Positions 35,671 through 45,489 of a stretch of 64,000 nt of DNA are shown here, one piece after another; positions within the stretch are counted from its first letter, which is position 1; the number at the start of each line of letters is the position of its first letter. The stretch spans positions 1-64,000 of the forward strand of contig NZ_LBMW01000003.1 of the NCBI RefSeq assembly GCF_026168105.1, written 5' to 3'. The position numbers and the translations under genes are program-made. Source of the DNA: Streptomyces hygroscopicus. Its GTDB lineage: Bacteria > Actinomycetota > Actinomycetes > Streptomycetales > Streptomycetaceae. The notes under the pieces were generated by a model, which did no database searches, was not told the DNA's origin, and saw only the letters and a program-made list of their open reading frames with translations.

Positions 35671-36282
35671 ATGACCCACGCTCTGGCCTCCCTGGCCGCC
35701 GGATTCGGCACCGGCCTCTCCCTCATCGTCGTGATCGGTGCCCAGAACGCCTTCGTCCTGCGCCAGGGCATCCGCCGGGACGCCGTACTCGCCGTGGTCG
35801 GCATCTGCGCCCTGTCCGACGCACTCCTCATCGCGCTCGGTGTCGGCGGGGTCGGGGCGGTCGTGGTGGCCTGGCCCGCGGCACTGACCGCCGTCGGCCT
35901 GACCGGCGGCGTGTTCCTCCTCGGATACGGCGCCCTCGCCGCCCGCCGGGCCTTTCGGCCCTCGGCGCTGCGGGTGGAGGGGGAATCCGAGCGCTCCCGC
36001 CGACGTGCCGTCCTCACCTGCCTGGCCATGACGTGGCTCAACCCGCACGTCTACCTCGACACGGTCTTTCTGCTCGGCTCGATCGCGGCCGGTCATGGCT
36101 CACTGCGCTGGACCTTCGGCCTGGGTGCGGCCCTGGCCAGCCTGTGCTGGTTCGCCTCCCTCGGGTTCGGTGCCCGGCTGCTCGGCCGTTTCCTTGCCCG
36201 CCCCTCCTCCTGGCGGCTGCTGGACGCCCTGGTGGCGGCGACGATGATCGCGACCGGCGGCATGCTGATCGTCGGCGCCTGA
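35671..36282 (+). CDS. LysE/ArgO-family amino-acid exporter
   Basis: A 203-residue protein with six membrane helices. The family signature GFGTGLSLIVVIGAQNAFVLRQGIRR at the N-terminus and MTWLNPHVYLDTVFLLG in the middle are typical of LysE/ArgO. It exports lysine and/or arginine. Regulation by the divergent ArgP-type protein is expected from known pairs. Confidence 0.92.
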   Translation: MTHALASLAAGFGTGLSLIVVIGAQNAFVLRQGIRRDAVLAVVGICALSDALLIALGVGGVGAVVVAWPAALTAVGLTGGVFLLGYGALAARRAFRPSALRVEGESERSRRRAVLTCLAMTWLNPHVYLDTVFLLGSIAAGHGSLRWTFGLGAALASLCWFASLGFGARLLGRFLARPSSWRLLDALVAATMIATGGMLIVGA

Positions 36283-36393
36283 GCCGCGGAGCCGGTGACC
36301 GGCCGCCGAACGGCGCCCCGGATGCCGGGGGAACGGGGGGATCGTTGATAGTGAACCCGGAATCGAAAGGTGTACGAGGCAGTTGGGAACCCC

Positions 36394-37707
36394 GTGGACA
36401 CGAGCGAGAGTACGACCGACGGCGGAGCGGCACCGGACGGCGACCGGCCGGACGACAGCGGAGCCAGTCGCCGAGGCTGGCGCCGCTGGGCGATGGACAC
36501 CCGGCCGCTGCGCCGCCCCGCCTACCGCCGCCTGTGGTCGTCGACGATCGTGACATCCGTCGGCAGCCAGCTCACCGCGGTTGCCGTGCCCAAGCAGATC
36601 TACGACATCACGGGCTCCTCGGCATGGGTGGGCTACGCCGGCCTCGCGGGCCTCCTGCCACTCGCGGTCTTCGGGCTGTGGGGCGGCGCGATCGCCGACA
36701 GCATGGACCGCCGCAGGCTGCTGCTGATCACCAACTCCGGTCTGGCCGTCACATCCGTGCTCTTCTGGGTGCAGGCCGCCACCGGCCTCGACTCGGTCGT
36801 CGTGCTGATGGCACTGCTCGCCCTCCAGCAGGCCTTCTTCGGTCTCAACTCCCCGGCCCGCAACGCCTCCATCGCCCGTCTGGTCCCGGCGGACGAACTC
36901 CCGGCGGCGAACGCGCTGGGCTCCACGGTCATGCAGACCGGCCTGGTGGCAGGCCCTCTCCTCGCCGGCGTCCTCATTCCCGTCATCGGCCTGTCCGACC
37001 TCTACCTGATCGACGCCCTCGCCCTGAGCGTGACTGTGTGGGCGGTCGTCCGGCTCCCCGCCCTGCCGCCCCTGACGACGGCGGCGGCGCAGAACCGGGC
37101 GGGGTGGCAGGCGATGGCCGAGGGCTTCCGTTACATCTCGCTGCACAAGGTCCTGCTGCTGTCCTTCCTCGCCGACATCATCGCGATGGTCCTCGGCATG
37201 CCCCGGGCCCTGTTCCCCCAACTCGCGGCCCGGACATACGCCTCCTACGGGGAAGGTCTCGCACTCGGTCTGCTCTTCGCGGCGATCCCCGTCGGCGCCG
37301 TGCTCGGCGGCCTGCTGTCCGGCACGTTCTCCCGCGCGCGGCGGCACGGCCTCATGGTCATCGCGGCGGTGATCGCCTGGGGCGCGGCCATCACCGGCCT
37401 CGGACTGACCGCCAACCTCTGGGCGGCCGTGGCCTTCCTGGCCGCCGCCGGAGTCGCCGACATGGTCTCGATGGTCTTCCGCGGTGCGATCCTGCTGTCC
37501 GCCGCCACCGACGAGATGCGGGGCCGGATGCAGGGCGTGTTCACGGTCGTCGTCGCGGGCGGCCCGCGCCTCGCCGACGTTCTGCACGGCACGGTCGGAT
37601 CTGCACTCGGGGCACGCACGGCCATCTCGGGCGGCGGCCTCCTCGTCATCGTGGCAACTCTCGGACTTGCCGTGGCGACACCGGCCCTTCGCGAATACCG
37701 GATCTGA
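36394..37707 (+). CDS. MFS transporter (EntS-like siderophore exporter family)
   Basis: A 437-residue, 12-helix transporter. RPLRRPAYRRLWSSTIVTSVGSQLTAVAVPKQIYDIT, the motif-A loop GAIADSMDRRRLLL and a C-terminal GRMQGVFTVVVAGGPRLADVLHG match the EntS group of enterobactin exporters and related drug exporters. No siderophore genes are adjacent. GTG 36394 (GGGAA upstream) is used; GTG 36370 would add 8 residues. Confidence 0.85.
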   Translation: MDTSESTTDGGAAPDGDRPDDSGASRRGWRRWAMDTRPLRRPAYRRLWSSTIVTSVGSQLTAVAVPKQIYDITGSSAWVGYAGLAGLLPLAVFGLWGGAIADSMDRRRLLLITNSGLAVTSVLFWVQAATGLDSVVVLMALLALQQAFFGLNSPARNASIARLVPADELPAANALGSTVMQTGLVAGPLLAGVLIPVIGLSDLYLIDALALSVTVWAVVRLPALPPLTTAAAQNRAGWQAMAEGFRYISLHKVLLLSFLADIIAMVLGMPRALFPQLAARTYASYGEGLALGLLFAAIPVGAVLGGLLSGTFSRARRHGLMVIAAVIAWGAAITGLGLTANLWAAVAFLAAAGVADMVSMVFRGAILLSAATDEMRGRMQGVFTVVVAGGPRLADVLHGTVGSALGARTAISGGGLLVIVATLGLAVATPALREYRI

Positions 37708-37790
37708 GTCCCGACAACCCGAGAAACCCGAATTCCCGTTCAGGTAAATCTCCAGGGGCAATGCGAATTCAACGGGGGTATCGTCATGGC

Positions 37791-38162
37791 ATGAATACGG
37801 CGAGCTATGCAGTACTGGCTGTATCGCAGGAACAACTCAACGTGTTCTTCGCCTTCCTCGGCGGCATGGTCGTCTCGGGGGCACTGATCTGGGCCGTTCG
37901 GCTCGGTATGACCGTCCGGGACCAGGAACCGGCACCGCCCAGCCCGGAGGAGCAGCCCCATCTGCCCGACGGCGGAGCGGTGCACGAGGAACAGGAAGTA
38001 CGCGAGCCCGAGGAGATGCCGCACGCGGCGCAGGAGAGCGAACGGCTCATGCCGTACCAGCTCCACCACGCGGCCAGCAAACGATGTGACGACCAGGAGC
38101 GCAAGCGCTGGCTCCCGGGATCCAGCGGCGCGTTCGGCAGCGGCGGTCCCGGTCACGTCTGA
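37791..38162 (+). CDS. DUF6479 family small membrane protein
   Basis: A 123-residue protein with one N-terminal membrane helix (about 17-40) and a polar, Pro/Glu-rich tail. EEQPHLPDGGAVHEEQE, RLMPYQLHHAA and the end PGSSGAFGSGGPGHV are the signature of a Streptomyces family I recall as DUF6479. Function unknown. It has no close operon partner. Confidence 0.8.
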   Translation: MNTASYAVLAVSQEQLNVFFAFLGGMVVSGALIWAVRLGMTVRDQEPAPPSPEEQPHLPDGGAVHEEQEVREPEEMPHAAQESERLMPYQLHHAASKRCDDQERKRWLPGSSGAFGSGGPGHV

Positions 38163-38214
38163 TCCGGTGGCACCACTCGGGCGGGGAGACACACTGCGTG
38201 CGACAGGGCGCGGC

Positions 38215-39180
38215 TCAGGGAAGATCGGCCGCCGAGTCCTCCGGCGCCAGGTCGGGACGCAGCCGCAGCCATGACGGCTGCCTGAGCAGACCGTCCCGGG
38301 TACGGGTGCTGTAGCGGACCTCGCCGACGAGTCTCGGCAGGACCCAGCGGGCGCCCGGCACCCTCGGGTCGCGGTCGAAGGGGCATACGCGCGTCTCCAC
38401 GACCAGGAGCAGCCGGGCGAGTTCGGCCCGCTCCGCCTCGCTCCAGCCCGTCCCCACCCGGCCGACATAGCGCAGTCGGCCCGCCTCCCGCTGTCCCAGC
38501 AGCAACGCTCCTGGCAGTCCCGACAGCCGGCCCCGGCCCGGCAGCCAGCCGCCCACGATCACGTCCGCCGCCCGTATGTTGCGGATCTTGATCCAGGACC
38601 GGGAGCGCACCCCTGGCTCGTACACCGAGTCCAGCCTCTTGCACACCAGCCCCTCCAGACCGCTCTTCCGGGTCGCCTCCAAGGCCTGTGCGCCGTGTCC
38701 CACGAGCGCGCCGGGAGTCGACCAGTGCGGTCCGGCCAGCGCGAGACCCTCCAGGGCGTGCCGTCGGCGGGCGTAGGGCAGCGTGGTGATGTCACGCCCC
38801 AGGAACATCACATCGAACAGCACGAGGTGCACGGGCGTCTGCGCCGCCCGGCGCGCCGCCAGCGCGGGGGAGTGGGCGAGCCCCATACGGGACTGCAGCC
38901 GCTGGAAGTCGCCGTGCCCCCGCTCGTCGGGTGCCACCACCTCCCCGTCCAGCACGGCGGGCATCGCGCCCAGGACGCCGCCCAGCGGACGAAGCTCCGG
39001 GTATGCGCCGGTGATGACCTCACCCGACCGCGCGCGCAGTTCCAGACCGCCGTCGCCGGGCAGATAGACCACCACCCGCTGACCGTCCTGTTTCGTCTCG
39101 TAGGCCCACTGCGCGTCCTGCCCGGCGGGCGGCAGGGTGCCGGGAGTGGCCAGCATGGGGGCGATCAGCGGCAGTCTCAC
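38215..39180 (-). CDS. ATP-dependent DNA ligase (LigD ligase-domain type)
   Basis: A 321-residue minimal ligase: nucleotidyltransferase domain plus OB-fold. The adenylated lysine is K30 in ETKQDGQR (motif I); later motifs include LDGEVVAPDE (III), LFDVMFLGRD, EGLVCKR (IV) and SWIKIRN (V). It seals DNA nicks with ATP and may work in end-joining or repair. It has no primase or nuclease domain fused and no Ku gene beside it. Confidence 0.93.
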   Translation of the reverse strand: MRLPLIAPMLATPGTLPPAGQDAQWAYETKQDGQRVVVYLPGDGGLELRARSGEVITGAYPELRPLGGVLGAMPAVLDGEVVAPDERGHGDFQRLQSRMGLAHSPALAARRAAQTPVHLVLFDVMFLGRDITTLPYARRRHALEGLALAGPHWSTPGALVGHGAQALEATRKSGLEGLVCKRLDSVYEPGVRSRSWIKIRNIRAADVIVGGWLPGRGRLSGLPGALLLGQREAGRLRYVGRVGTGWSEAERAELARLLLVVETRVCPFDRDPRVPGARWVLPRLVGEVRYSTRTRDGLLRQPSWLRLRPDLAPEDSAADLP

Positions 39181-39596
39181 GGGTCAGTTGTCGACGGCGC
39201 CGCCCGCTCCCACGCCTGCCGGCCGGGCATTTTCCCCTGAACGGCGCTCCGCGGACCCCGGCGCGTTCCGGCACCCCGCCTCTCCGGTCGCCCGTGCGGT
39301 CGGCTCCACCCGGCGGCGGGGTCTCAGCTTCTCCGTACGCGGGTGACGGGTCCGGACGGCAGCCGGAAACCGCGTTGCCGCCGGGTGGTAACGGTTGCTC
39401 AGGACGAGCTGGGAGACCACCCCGCCTCCGCCGTGCAAGGAACTCCAACACAGCGGCAGGGCCTTGAACGGAGACGGTTCCCCGGTTCGCGTGAACCTCC
39501 GGGGACACCGGGCAACTTGACCGAACCGAGCAGTTCGGAGGAGGGTGCCGCCCCCTAAGCTGACCGCCACCCGTCCCTCCAGCCACAGGAGCGCCC
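39181..39596. other. Divergent intergenic region, ligase / M1 peptidase
   Basis: 416 bases of non-coding, GC-rich sequence. I see no gene, strong hairpin or clear promoter pair. Confidence 0.4.
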
Positions 39597-41021
39597 GTGA
39601 CGACACCCCGTCGGCAGACCGTCGGACGCACCACCGTCCTTCCCCGAGGGGCCGTCGCCGCAGCGGTGCCCGTCGCCCTCGCCGCCCTGTTCGCGGCCGC
39701 GGGCCCGGCGGCGGCCGGTACCATCGGCTCGTCCGGGGCGGGCGATCCGTACTTCCCGCTCGCCGGCAACGGCGGCTACGACGTGCGCCACTACGACCTG
39801 ACCCTCGGCTACGACCCGGGCAGCCGCCACCTCGACGGCCGGGCCGTCCTGCGGGCCCGCGCCGCCCAGCGCCTCACCCGATTCGACCTCGACCTCAAGG
39901 GCCTGAAGGTCACCGGCGTCACGGTCGACCACATCAAGGCGTCCTTCCGGCACCAGGGACAGGAACTGGTCATCACGCCACGGCACGCGCTGCGTTCCGG
40001 TCAGGACTTCCGGGTCGCCGTCGACTATCAGGGCACACCGAAGCCGGTCACCGATCCCGACGGCGCGCTCGACGGCTGGATCCCCACCGACGACGGCGCG
40101 TTCGTGGCGAGCGAGCCGCAGGGCGCCATGACCTGGTTCCCCGCGAACAGCCACCCCAAGGACAAGGCGTCGTACGACATCACCATCACCGTCCCCCAGG
40201 GCCGCACCGCAGTCTCCAACGGTGTCCTCGTCGACCAGCGGACCGCCCACGGACGCACCACGTTCCACTGGCGCCAGTCCGAACCGATGGCCGCCTACCT
40301 GGCCACCGCCACCGTCGGGACCTTCAAGGTCGAGCGCTACACCACCCGGGACGGCGTCGACGTCTACAACGCCGTGGATCCCCGCCTGGCGTCCGCCTCG
40401 GCTCCCGTGCTCAAGCAACTGCCGTCCGTCCTCGCCTGGGAGAGCAAGCTCTTCGGCCCCTATCCCTTCCGTGCGGCCGGAGCCATCGTCGACAGGGCGC
40501 CGAACGTCGGCTACGCGCTGGAGACCCAGAGCCGGCCGGTCTACGACCGCGCACCCCGCCTGAGCATTCTCGTCCACGAGAGCGCCCACCAGTGGTTCGG
40601 CGACTCGGTCACCCTCACCCGCTGGCAGGACATCTGGCTCAACGAGGGCTTTGCCACCTATGCCGAGTGGCTCTACGCCGAGCAGCACGGCGGCAAGACG
40701 TCCCAGCAGGCCTTCGACGCCTTCTACGCCCGACCGGCGAGCGACGGCCTCTGGGCGTACCCGCCCGCCGACCCCGGCAGCGGAGCCCGTCTCTTCGGCA
40801 CGCCCGTCTACGTCCGCGGCGCCATGGCCCTGCACAAGCTCCGCACGGCCGTCGGCGACGCCGCCTTCTTCCGGATCCTGCACACCTGGACGGCGGACCA
40901 CCGGGGCGGCCACGGCACCACGGCCCGGTTCGTCCAGCTCTCCGAGCGGCTGTCCGGCAGGGACCTCGGCGCGCTCTTCCGCACCTGGACGGCCACCGCG
41001 GGCAAGCCGTCCGCCCCCTGA
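39597..41021 (+). CDS. Secreted M1-family aminopeptidase
   Basis: A 474-residue precursor with a signal peptide (1 to about 41, ending AAAGTIG). The M1 zinc site is H327-E-S-A-H331 with third ligand E350 (WLNEGFATYAEW). The usual GxMEN substrate motif is replaced by GYALETQ, as in other small secreted actinobacterial M1 proteins. It probably trims N-terminal residues from external peptides. GTG 39597 follows AGGAG. It ends one base before the convergent glycosyltransferase gene. Confidence 0.92.
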   Translation: MTTPRRQTVGRTTVLPRGAVAAAVPVALAALFAAAGPAAAGTIGSSGAGDPYFPLAGNGGYDVRHYDLTLGYDPGSRHLDGRAVLRARAAQRLTRFDLDLKGLKVTGVTVDHIKASFRHQGQELVITPRHALRSGQDFRVAVDYQGTPKPVTDPDGALDGWIPTDDGAFVASEPQGAMTWFPANSHPKDKASYDITITVPQGRTAVSNGVLVDQRTAHGRTTFHWRQSEPMAAYLATATVGTFKVERYTTRDGVDVYNAVDPRLASASAPVLKQLPSVLAWESKLFGPYPFRAAGAIVDRAPNVGYALETQSRPVYDRAPRLSILVHESAHQWFGDSVTLTRWQDIWLNEGFATYAEWLYAEQHGGKTSQQAFDAFYARPASDGLWAYPPADPGSGARLFGTPVYVRGAMALHKLRTAVGDAAFFRILHTWTADHRGGHGTTARFVQLSERLSGRDLGALFRTWTATAGKPSAP

Positions 41022-41022
41022 C

Positions 41023-42753
41023 TCAGGGCCGTCGGAAGATCGTGACGGAGTGACCGACGTCGTCGATCGCCCTGCTGCCGTGGATCAGCTGCGCCAGCCG
41101 CCCCTGGGCCTTGGCGATCGACGTGTCGGACACGACGAGCAGCCCGTGCACCCGGCTCGGCGGCACCTTCAGCGGGTCGTGCCCGTGGATGCCGTACCAG
41201 GCGGGAACCCCGCTGCCCTTGTACACGAGCCAGACGTCCCTGTTGTCGGGGTAGCGCTCGCGCAGCCGGTCGGCCAGCCGTCCCAGGTCCTGGCCCCAGT
41301 CGACGTTCGAGTCGTGCAGCCGCAGACGGGTCTGCGCGGGACCGCCGAACGCCTCGTTGGAGTACGGCAGATAATACGGATACGTCCGCAGCGAACTGAC
41401 CGCCACGCAGAGCACCAGACCCGCCGTCACGGCGTACGCCCACCGCCGTCGCAGCGCGACCACACAGGCGGCGGCCACGGCCAGGAACACGGGAACGAAG
41501 AGCGCATAGCGCACCCCGAGATCGCGCGAGCCCTGCATGGCCGCGGCCAGCAGCACCGCCGGAAGCAGCAGCACATACGGGACGGCGGCGCGCAGCCGCG
41601 GCACCGCCCCCATGGCCAGGACGCCGCCGAGCCACAGTGCGAGCATGCCGAGCGGCGTCTTCACCAGCAGCGCGGCCGGCAGGTAGTACCAGAGGGAGCC
41701 GGAGTAGAGGCGGCCGAACAGATAGCCGCGCCAGGTGGCGTTCTCGAAGCCGAACTGGATGCGCATCCCGTCGAGGTACGCGTCGGGGAAGGGAAGCCAG
41801 TCGATCAGCAGCGCGCGCAGGCCGTGCACCGCGGGCAGGTTCGCGGGCGGGGTCCACCGCAGCAGAGGATCGACGGCGAGGTAGACGGCCCACACGACAC
41901 CGACCAGGATCAGCGCGACACCGACAGCCGCCCCCATGGACCGCGTGGCACGCCTCGCCCGTGGAGCCGTGTTCCCGCACGCGTGCCAGCAGGACCAAGC
42001 GGCCAGCGCCAGCAGCACGGGCACCGCGGGCAGGGTGCTCATCTTCGTGGCGACGGCCGCACCCGCCGCCACCCCGGCGAGCGGCAGGTACACCAGGGGC
42101 CGCCGCCTCGCCCGCCACAGCATCCACGCCGCCGTCACCACGAAACCGGCCGCGGGCACGTCCAGGGTGGCCAAGGAGCCGTTCGTGATCAGGTCGGGTG
42201 AGAAGGCGTAGAGGGCGAGCGCCGCGAGCCCGCCTCCGGAGCCAAGGAGGTCGCGGGCGAAGCCGAAGACGACCAGCCCGAACAGCAGTGTCACCACCAT
42301 CACCGGCAGCCGGGCCCAGACCATCACCCGCCAGGGGTCGTTGCCGGACTCGTACAGCAGCCGTCTCCCCAACTGCCCCTGGTCGCCCTGGAAACCGGGT
42401 GCCAGATGCGGGTGCGCGAAGACCGTGCCCGCTGCGATGATCAGTTTGCCCAGCGGCGGATGTTCGGGGTTGAACCGCAGACTGTGCTCGCGCACATACA
42501 CGACCGCCGTCCCCACGTACACGGGTTCGTCGATCGTCGGGGTCTGTTCCACGGCGGTGGTGACCATGGCGAACGCCATCTGCGTCAGCAGTGCGCACAC
42601 CGCCAGCAGGAGCAGTGGCCGCCGGTGCCGCCCGAGCCGCGCCCAGCGTCCACGGGCCTCCCGCGCCGCCGAGGAAGGACCCGTCGCGGCCGCACCGGCC
42701 GCCGCTGCCCGCCCGCCGCCGGGCGCGAGGAGCGACCCCTGTTTGTACGTCAT
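41023..42753 (-). CDS. Membrane glycosyltransferase, ArnT/PMT (GT39/83) type
   Basis: A 576-residue protein with about 11-12 membrane helices. The first periplasmic loop carries the acidic QTPTIDEPVYVG active-site motif, followed by RFNPEHPPLGK, a match to lipid-carrier-dependent glycosyltransferases. These move sugars from polyprenyl phosphate to proteins or cell-wall polymers outside the membrane. The C-terminal part is a soluble domain (HDSNVDWGQDLGRLADRL). Confidence 0.86.
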   Translation of the reverse strand: MTYKQGSLLAPGGGRAAAAGAAATGPSSAAREARGRWARLGRHRRPLLLLAVCALLTQMAFAMVTTAVEQTPTIDEPVYVGTAVVYVREHSLRFNPEHPPLGKLIIAAGTVFAHPHLAPGFQGDQGQLGRRLLYESGNDPWRVMVWARLPVMVVTLLFGLVVFGFARDLLGSGGGLAALALYAFSPDLITNGSLATLDVPAAGFVVTAAWMLWRARRRPLVYLPLAGVAAGAAVATKMSTLPAVPVLLALAAWSCWHACGNTAPRARRATRSMGAAVGVALILVGVVWAVYLAVDPLLRWTPPANLPAVHGLRALLIDWLPFPDAYLDGMRIQFGFENATWRGYLFGRLYSGSLWYYLPAALLVKTPLGMLALWLGGVLAMGAVPRLRAAVPYVLLLPAVLLAAAMQGSRDLGVRYALFVPVFLAVAAACVVALRRRWAYAVTAGLVLCVAVSSLRTYPYYLPYSNEAFGGPAQTRLRLHDSNVDWGQDLGRLADRLRERYPDNRDVWLVYKGSGVPAWYGIHGHDPLKVPPSRVHGLLVVSDTSIAKAQGRLAQLIHGSRAIDDVGHSVTIFRRP

Positions 42754-42911
42754 CGTCCGCGCTCCCAGGTGTACGTCCCGCCCGGGCCCTCGGCGCACCC
42801 GGCGCCCCTGCATGCTGCCATGCCCTTTGCTACGTCGGCACTGCCCGGGCTTGCTCAACCGCGCGCGTGTCGTGACCGGGAAGACACCCAGGCAGGCCGG
42901 ACGCCTCCGCC

Positions 42912-43130
42912 TCAACCGCCGCACGGATGCGGCACGGGCGCCGCGGGCCGGCTGCGGGAGACGACGCGCATACCGCGGGCGTCGACGAGCCGTATCTGGA
43001 GCGAGCCGCATCCGCAGCGGGTCCACACGGTGTGGCCATCGGCCGTGGCGTGCCGGGAGACCACCTGGAACGGTTCGGCGTGGTCGGGCCGGCCGCAGTG
43101 CGGGCAGGACACGGTGTTCGCGCAGGTCAT
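42912..43130 (-). CDS. Small zinc-ribbon-like hypothetical protein
   Basis: A 72-residue protein with CPHCG near the N-terminus and RCGCG about 30 residues later, a likely zinc ribbon. The start ATG 43130 follows AAGGGA. It may bind nucleic acid or protein; nothing more specific can be said. It is divergent from the frameshifted LysR gene. Confidence 0.62.
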   Translation of the reverse strand: MTCANTVSCPHCGRPDHAEPFQVVSRHATADGHTVWTRCGCGSLQIRLVDARGMRVVSRSRPAAPVPHPCGG

Positions 43131-43245
43131 CACGGACTCCCTTCGGCTGCCGGGCGGGTGAACCTCTCGACTCCACCAGCGTGGGCGCACACGGCCGTTC
43201 ATGTCCACGTTGACTTAGTGGATCACACCGTGAAGCGTGGCCTTC

Positions 43246-44150
43246 ATGATTGATCTGCGCCGGCTTCAAGTCCTGCGGACCGTCGCGCACTACGGCACCG
43301 TCACCGCCGCGGCCCGCGCCCTGCACTTCACCACGTCCGCCGCCTCCCAGCAGATCCGCCAGCTGGCCGGGAACTGGGAGTCGAGTTGCTCGAGCCGCAG
43401 GGCCGCGGCGTACGCCTCACACCGGCCGCCCGCAGGCTGCCGGCCCACGCCGACGCCATCCAGACACGCTGGGAGCAGGCCGAAGACGACTTGCGCGACG
43501 GCCGTGGGGAGCCCGCCGGTGTGCTGCGCGTGACCGGCTTCCCCGCGGCCGTCTCCGGGCTGCTCGCCCCCATGGCAGCGCACCTGCGTGAGGGTCACCC
43601 CCGGCTGACCGTGCGGATCCGGGAAGCGGGGGTTCCCGACGGCTTCGACCTGCTCTTCGAGGGCGAGACCGACCTGGCGGTGGTCGAGTCGACGCCCCAC
43701 AACCCGCCCCGCGGTGACGCACACTTCGACCAACAGCCGCTCCTGGACGACCCGTTCGACCTGGTCGTACCCGACGGACACCCCCTCGCAGGACGCACAC
43801 GAGTCGACCTCGTCGACGCGGCCCTGGAGGAGTGGATCGCGCCGGTGCCCAAGAGCCCCTGCCGGCCGCATGTGATGTCGGCGTGCGGCGCGGCCGGCTT
43901 CACCCCGGACGTCGTCCACCATGCGCTGGACGGGAACGTCACGGCCCATCTGGTCGCCCACGGCCTCGGAGTGGCCCTGATGCCACGGCTGGTGCATCTG
44001 ACCCCGCATCTGCCGATCAACCGGGTGCGCTGCACCGGCAATCCGCACCGCAAGCTGCTCACCTGCACCCGCACCGGCGGTCACGACCGTCCGGCCGTGG
44101 CCGCCGCCTTGACCCAGCTGCGGGAGCTCGCCCCGTCGGCCGTGGCGTGA
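43246..44150 (+). pseudogene. LysR-family regulator with single-base frameshift
   Basis: The first 43 codons encode a LysR helix-turn-helix (RRLQVLRTVAHYGTVTAAARALHFTTSAASQQIRQLA). After about 43368 the frame shifts: the next frame continues at once with ELGVELLEPQGRGVRLTPAARRL and runs on through a full effector domain to 44150. Adding one C at GCCGGG (giving GCCCGGG) restores one open frame of about 302 residues. All later parts look intact, so this is either a recent mutation, a phase-variable site or a sequencing error. Confidence 0.85.
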
Positions 44151-44164
44151 CGCTCACGTCCGGG

Positions 44165-44200
44165 CCGTGAGCGGGGGAAGGTGCTCCCGACCGCTCACGG
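44165..44200. terminator. Bidirectional terminator hairpin
   Basis: CCGTGAGCGG (44165-44174) pairs with CCGCTCACGG (44191-44200), with a further inner GGGA/TCCC pair. It lies between convergent genes and reaches into the stop codon of the minus-strand gene. Confidence 0.75.
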
Positions 44201-44695
44201 GCGGGCGTACTCCTGCCTTACGACGGCGGCGAGTTGGGCGAGGGCCTCCTCGGTGCCGCTGCGGTCGGCCGCGTCCAGCACGGCGAGCGCGTCGGCGGCG
44301 GCCTCGCGCACCGGCTGGGGTACTTCGTCCAGCGCGGCCATCCGGTAGGCGAGGGTGCGCCGCGCGGCACGTTCCTCGGTGGTGACTCCCGTGGGTCCCG
44401 TACACGGGAAGACCGCGGCCTCGTACGCCGCGACATGGACGAGGACTCCGTGCGCGATCCCTTCGGCGTAGCCCCGGACACCGGCCTGCCGCTGGGCAGC
44501 CGCGAAGTGCGCCAGCGCGCGCCGACGGAAGAAGAGGGCACCGAGCGCGCCCCCGGCGCCCGCGCACAGAGCGGCGATGAGCGCGAGGCCCGCGCCACCG
44601 AAGAGCGCGCCGATGAGGGCGCCGCTCGCGGTGGTCAGACAGACCAGCCCGCTGACGAGCAGAAGCAGGGCGCGGGCGGGCGTGATCGTGGCCAT
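44195..44695 (-). CDS. Small membrane protein, function unknown
   Basis: A 166-residue protein with two hydrophobic helices at the N-terminus (about 8-30 and 32-52) and a helical soluble C-terminus (about 60-166). No known domain is recognised. ATG 44695 is the first start in a clean frame. Confidence 0.68.
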   Translation of the reverse strand: MATITPARALLLLVSGLVCLTTASGALIGALFGGAGLALIAALCAGAGGALGALFFRRRALAHFAAAQRQAGVRGYAEGIAHGVLVHVAAYEAAVFPCTGPTGVTTEERAARRTLAYRMAALDEVPQPVREAAADALAVLDAADRSGTEEALAQLAAVVRQEYARP

Positions 44696-44887
44696 GGCGT
44701 GCAGTGTGCCAGCCGTGTCTGTGACCTTCGGCGGGCCTTCGGCTCCGGTCCGCCCCGCCGACGGCCGACGTGATGTGCGACACGTGTGTCTCCGTCCTTC
44801 CCACGCCTCCCGGGGGATCCGTGCTGCGCACGGCTTGATCGGCGATCAAGAACGGCAAATCCCCTGGCCATGAGGGCTTCCGTGCAT

Positions 44888-44917
44888 TTGACACTTTGTT
44901 GCGTACGCGGATAGGAA
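44888..44917 (+). promoter_or_regulatory. Housekeeping-type promoter
   Basis: A perfect -35 TTGACA (44888-44893), then 17 bases, then ATAGGA (44911-44916; TAGGAA with an 18-base spacer). It lies 28 bases before the GTG at 44945. Confidence 0.7.
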
Positions 44918-44944
44918 ACAAGCCGCGGAGTGGAGAGGTGGACT

Positions 44945-45475
44945 GTGCGCGAGCCCAATGTGATCGGCGACTGGCAGGAATGCGCTGACGTGCATGCCGG
45001 TCTGCGTGTCCGGGTCCACGGCCTGGAAAAGGCCGAGCCGCCGCGCGGGCGTGACGAGGCCGCCGAAGGTCTGGCCTATTTCCGCTTCCGGGTGACCGTC
45101 GAAAACCGAATGAGGGAGCCGGTCGGAATCCTGCTCGAAGACGGTCAGCTCGACATCCGCACGGGCCCCGACGGTGAGAGTGCATTCCTCGACTGGCGCA
45201 ACTCGCAATTCATCGAGGGTTTTGACCTCTACCCTCTGCGCCGCGCGACGGCCGTTCTCTTCGCCGCCGCTCCGGAGCACTTCCTGAACCTCGTCGACAT
45301 TCAGGTGCAATTGAAAGCGGACGAGGAATGGGCCGACCGGTATCTGTGGTCCGGCGATCTGACGGTGCCGGACGGTCTGCCCGGCACGGGCGCCCGTCCC
45401 GACGTCGGGTCCGAGAGCCTTGCCTGCCAGATCAGCACCTTCCTGCGCGAGGAGGCGGAGCGGGGGCAGGGTTGA
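44945..45475 (+). CDS. Conserved hypothetical protein
   Basis: A 176-residue, acidic, mostly beta protein with no signal peptide or membrane helix. FRFRVTVENRMREPVGILLEDGQLDIR looks like an immunoglobulin-like strand pattern, perhaps of the kind seen in DUF4352-like domains, but the match is weak. GTG 44945 has GGAGAGG at 6 bases and a consensus promoter upstream. It is followed by the MITE. Confidence 0.68.
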   Translation: MREPNVIGDWQECADVHAGLRVRVHGLEKAEPPRGRDEAAEGLAYFRFRVTVENRMREPVGILLEDGQLDIRTGPDGESAFLDWRNSQFIEGFDLYPLRRATAVLFAAAPEHFLNLVDIQVQLKADEEWADRYLWSGDLTVPDGLPGTGARPDVGSESLACQISTFLREEAERGQG

Positions 45476-45489
45476 ACCGCCCCGCCTTA

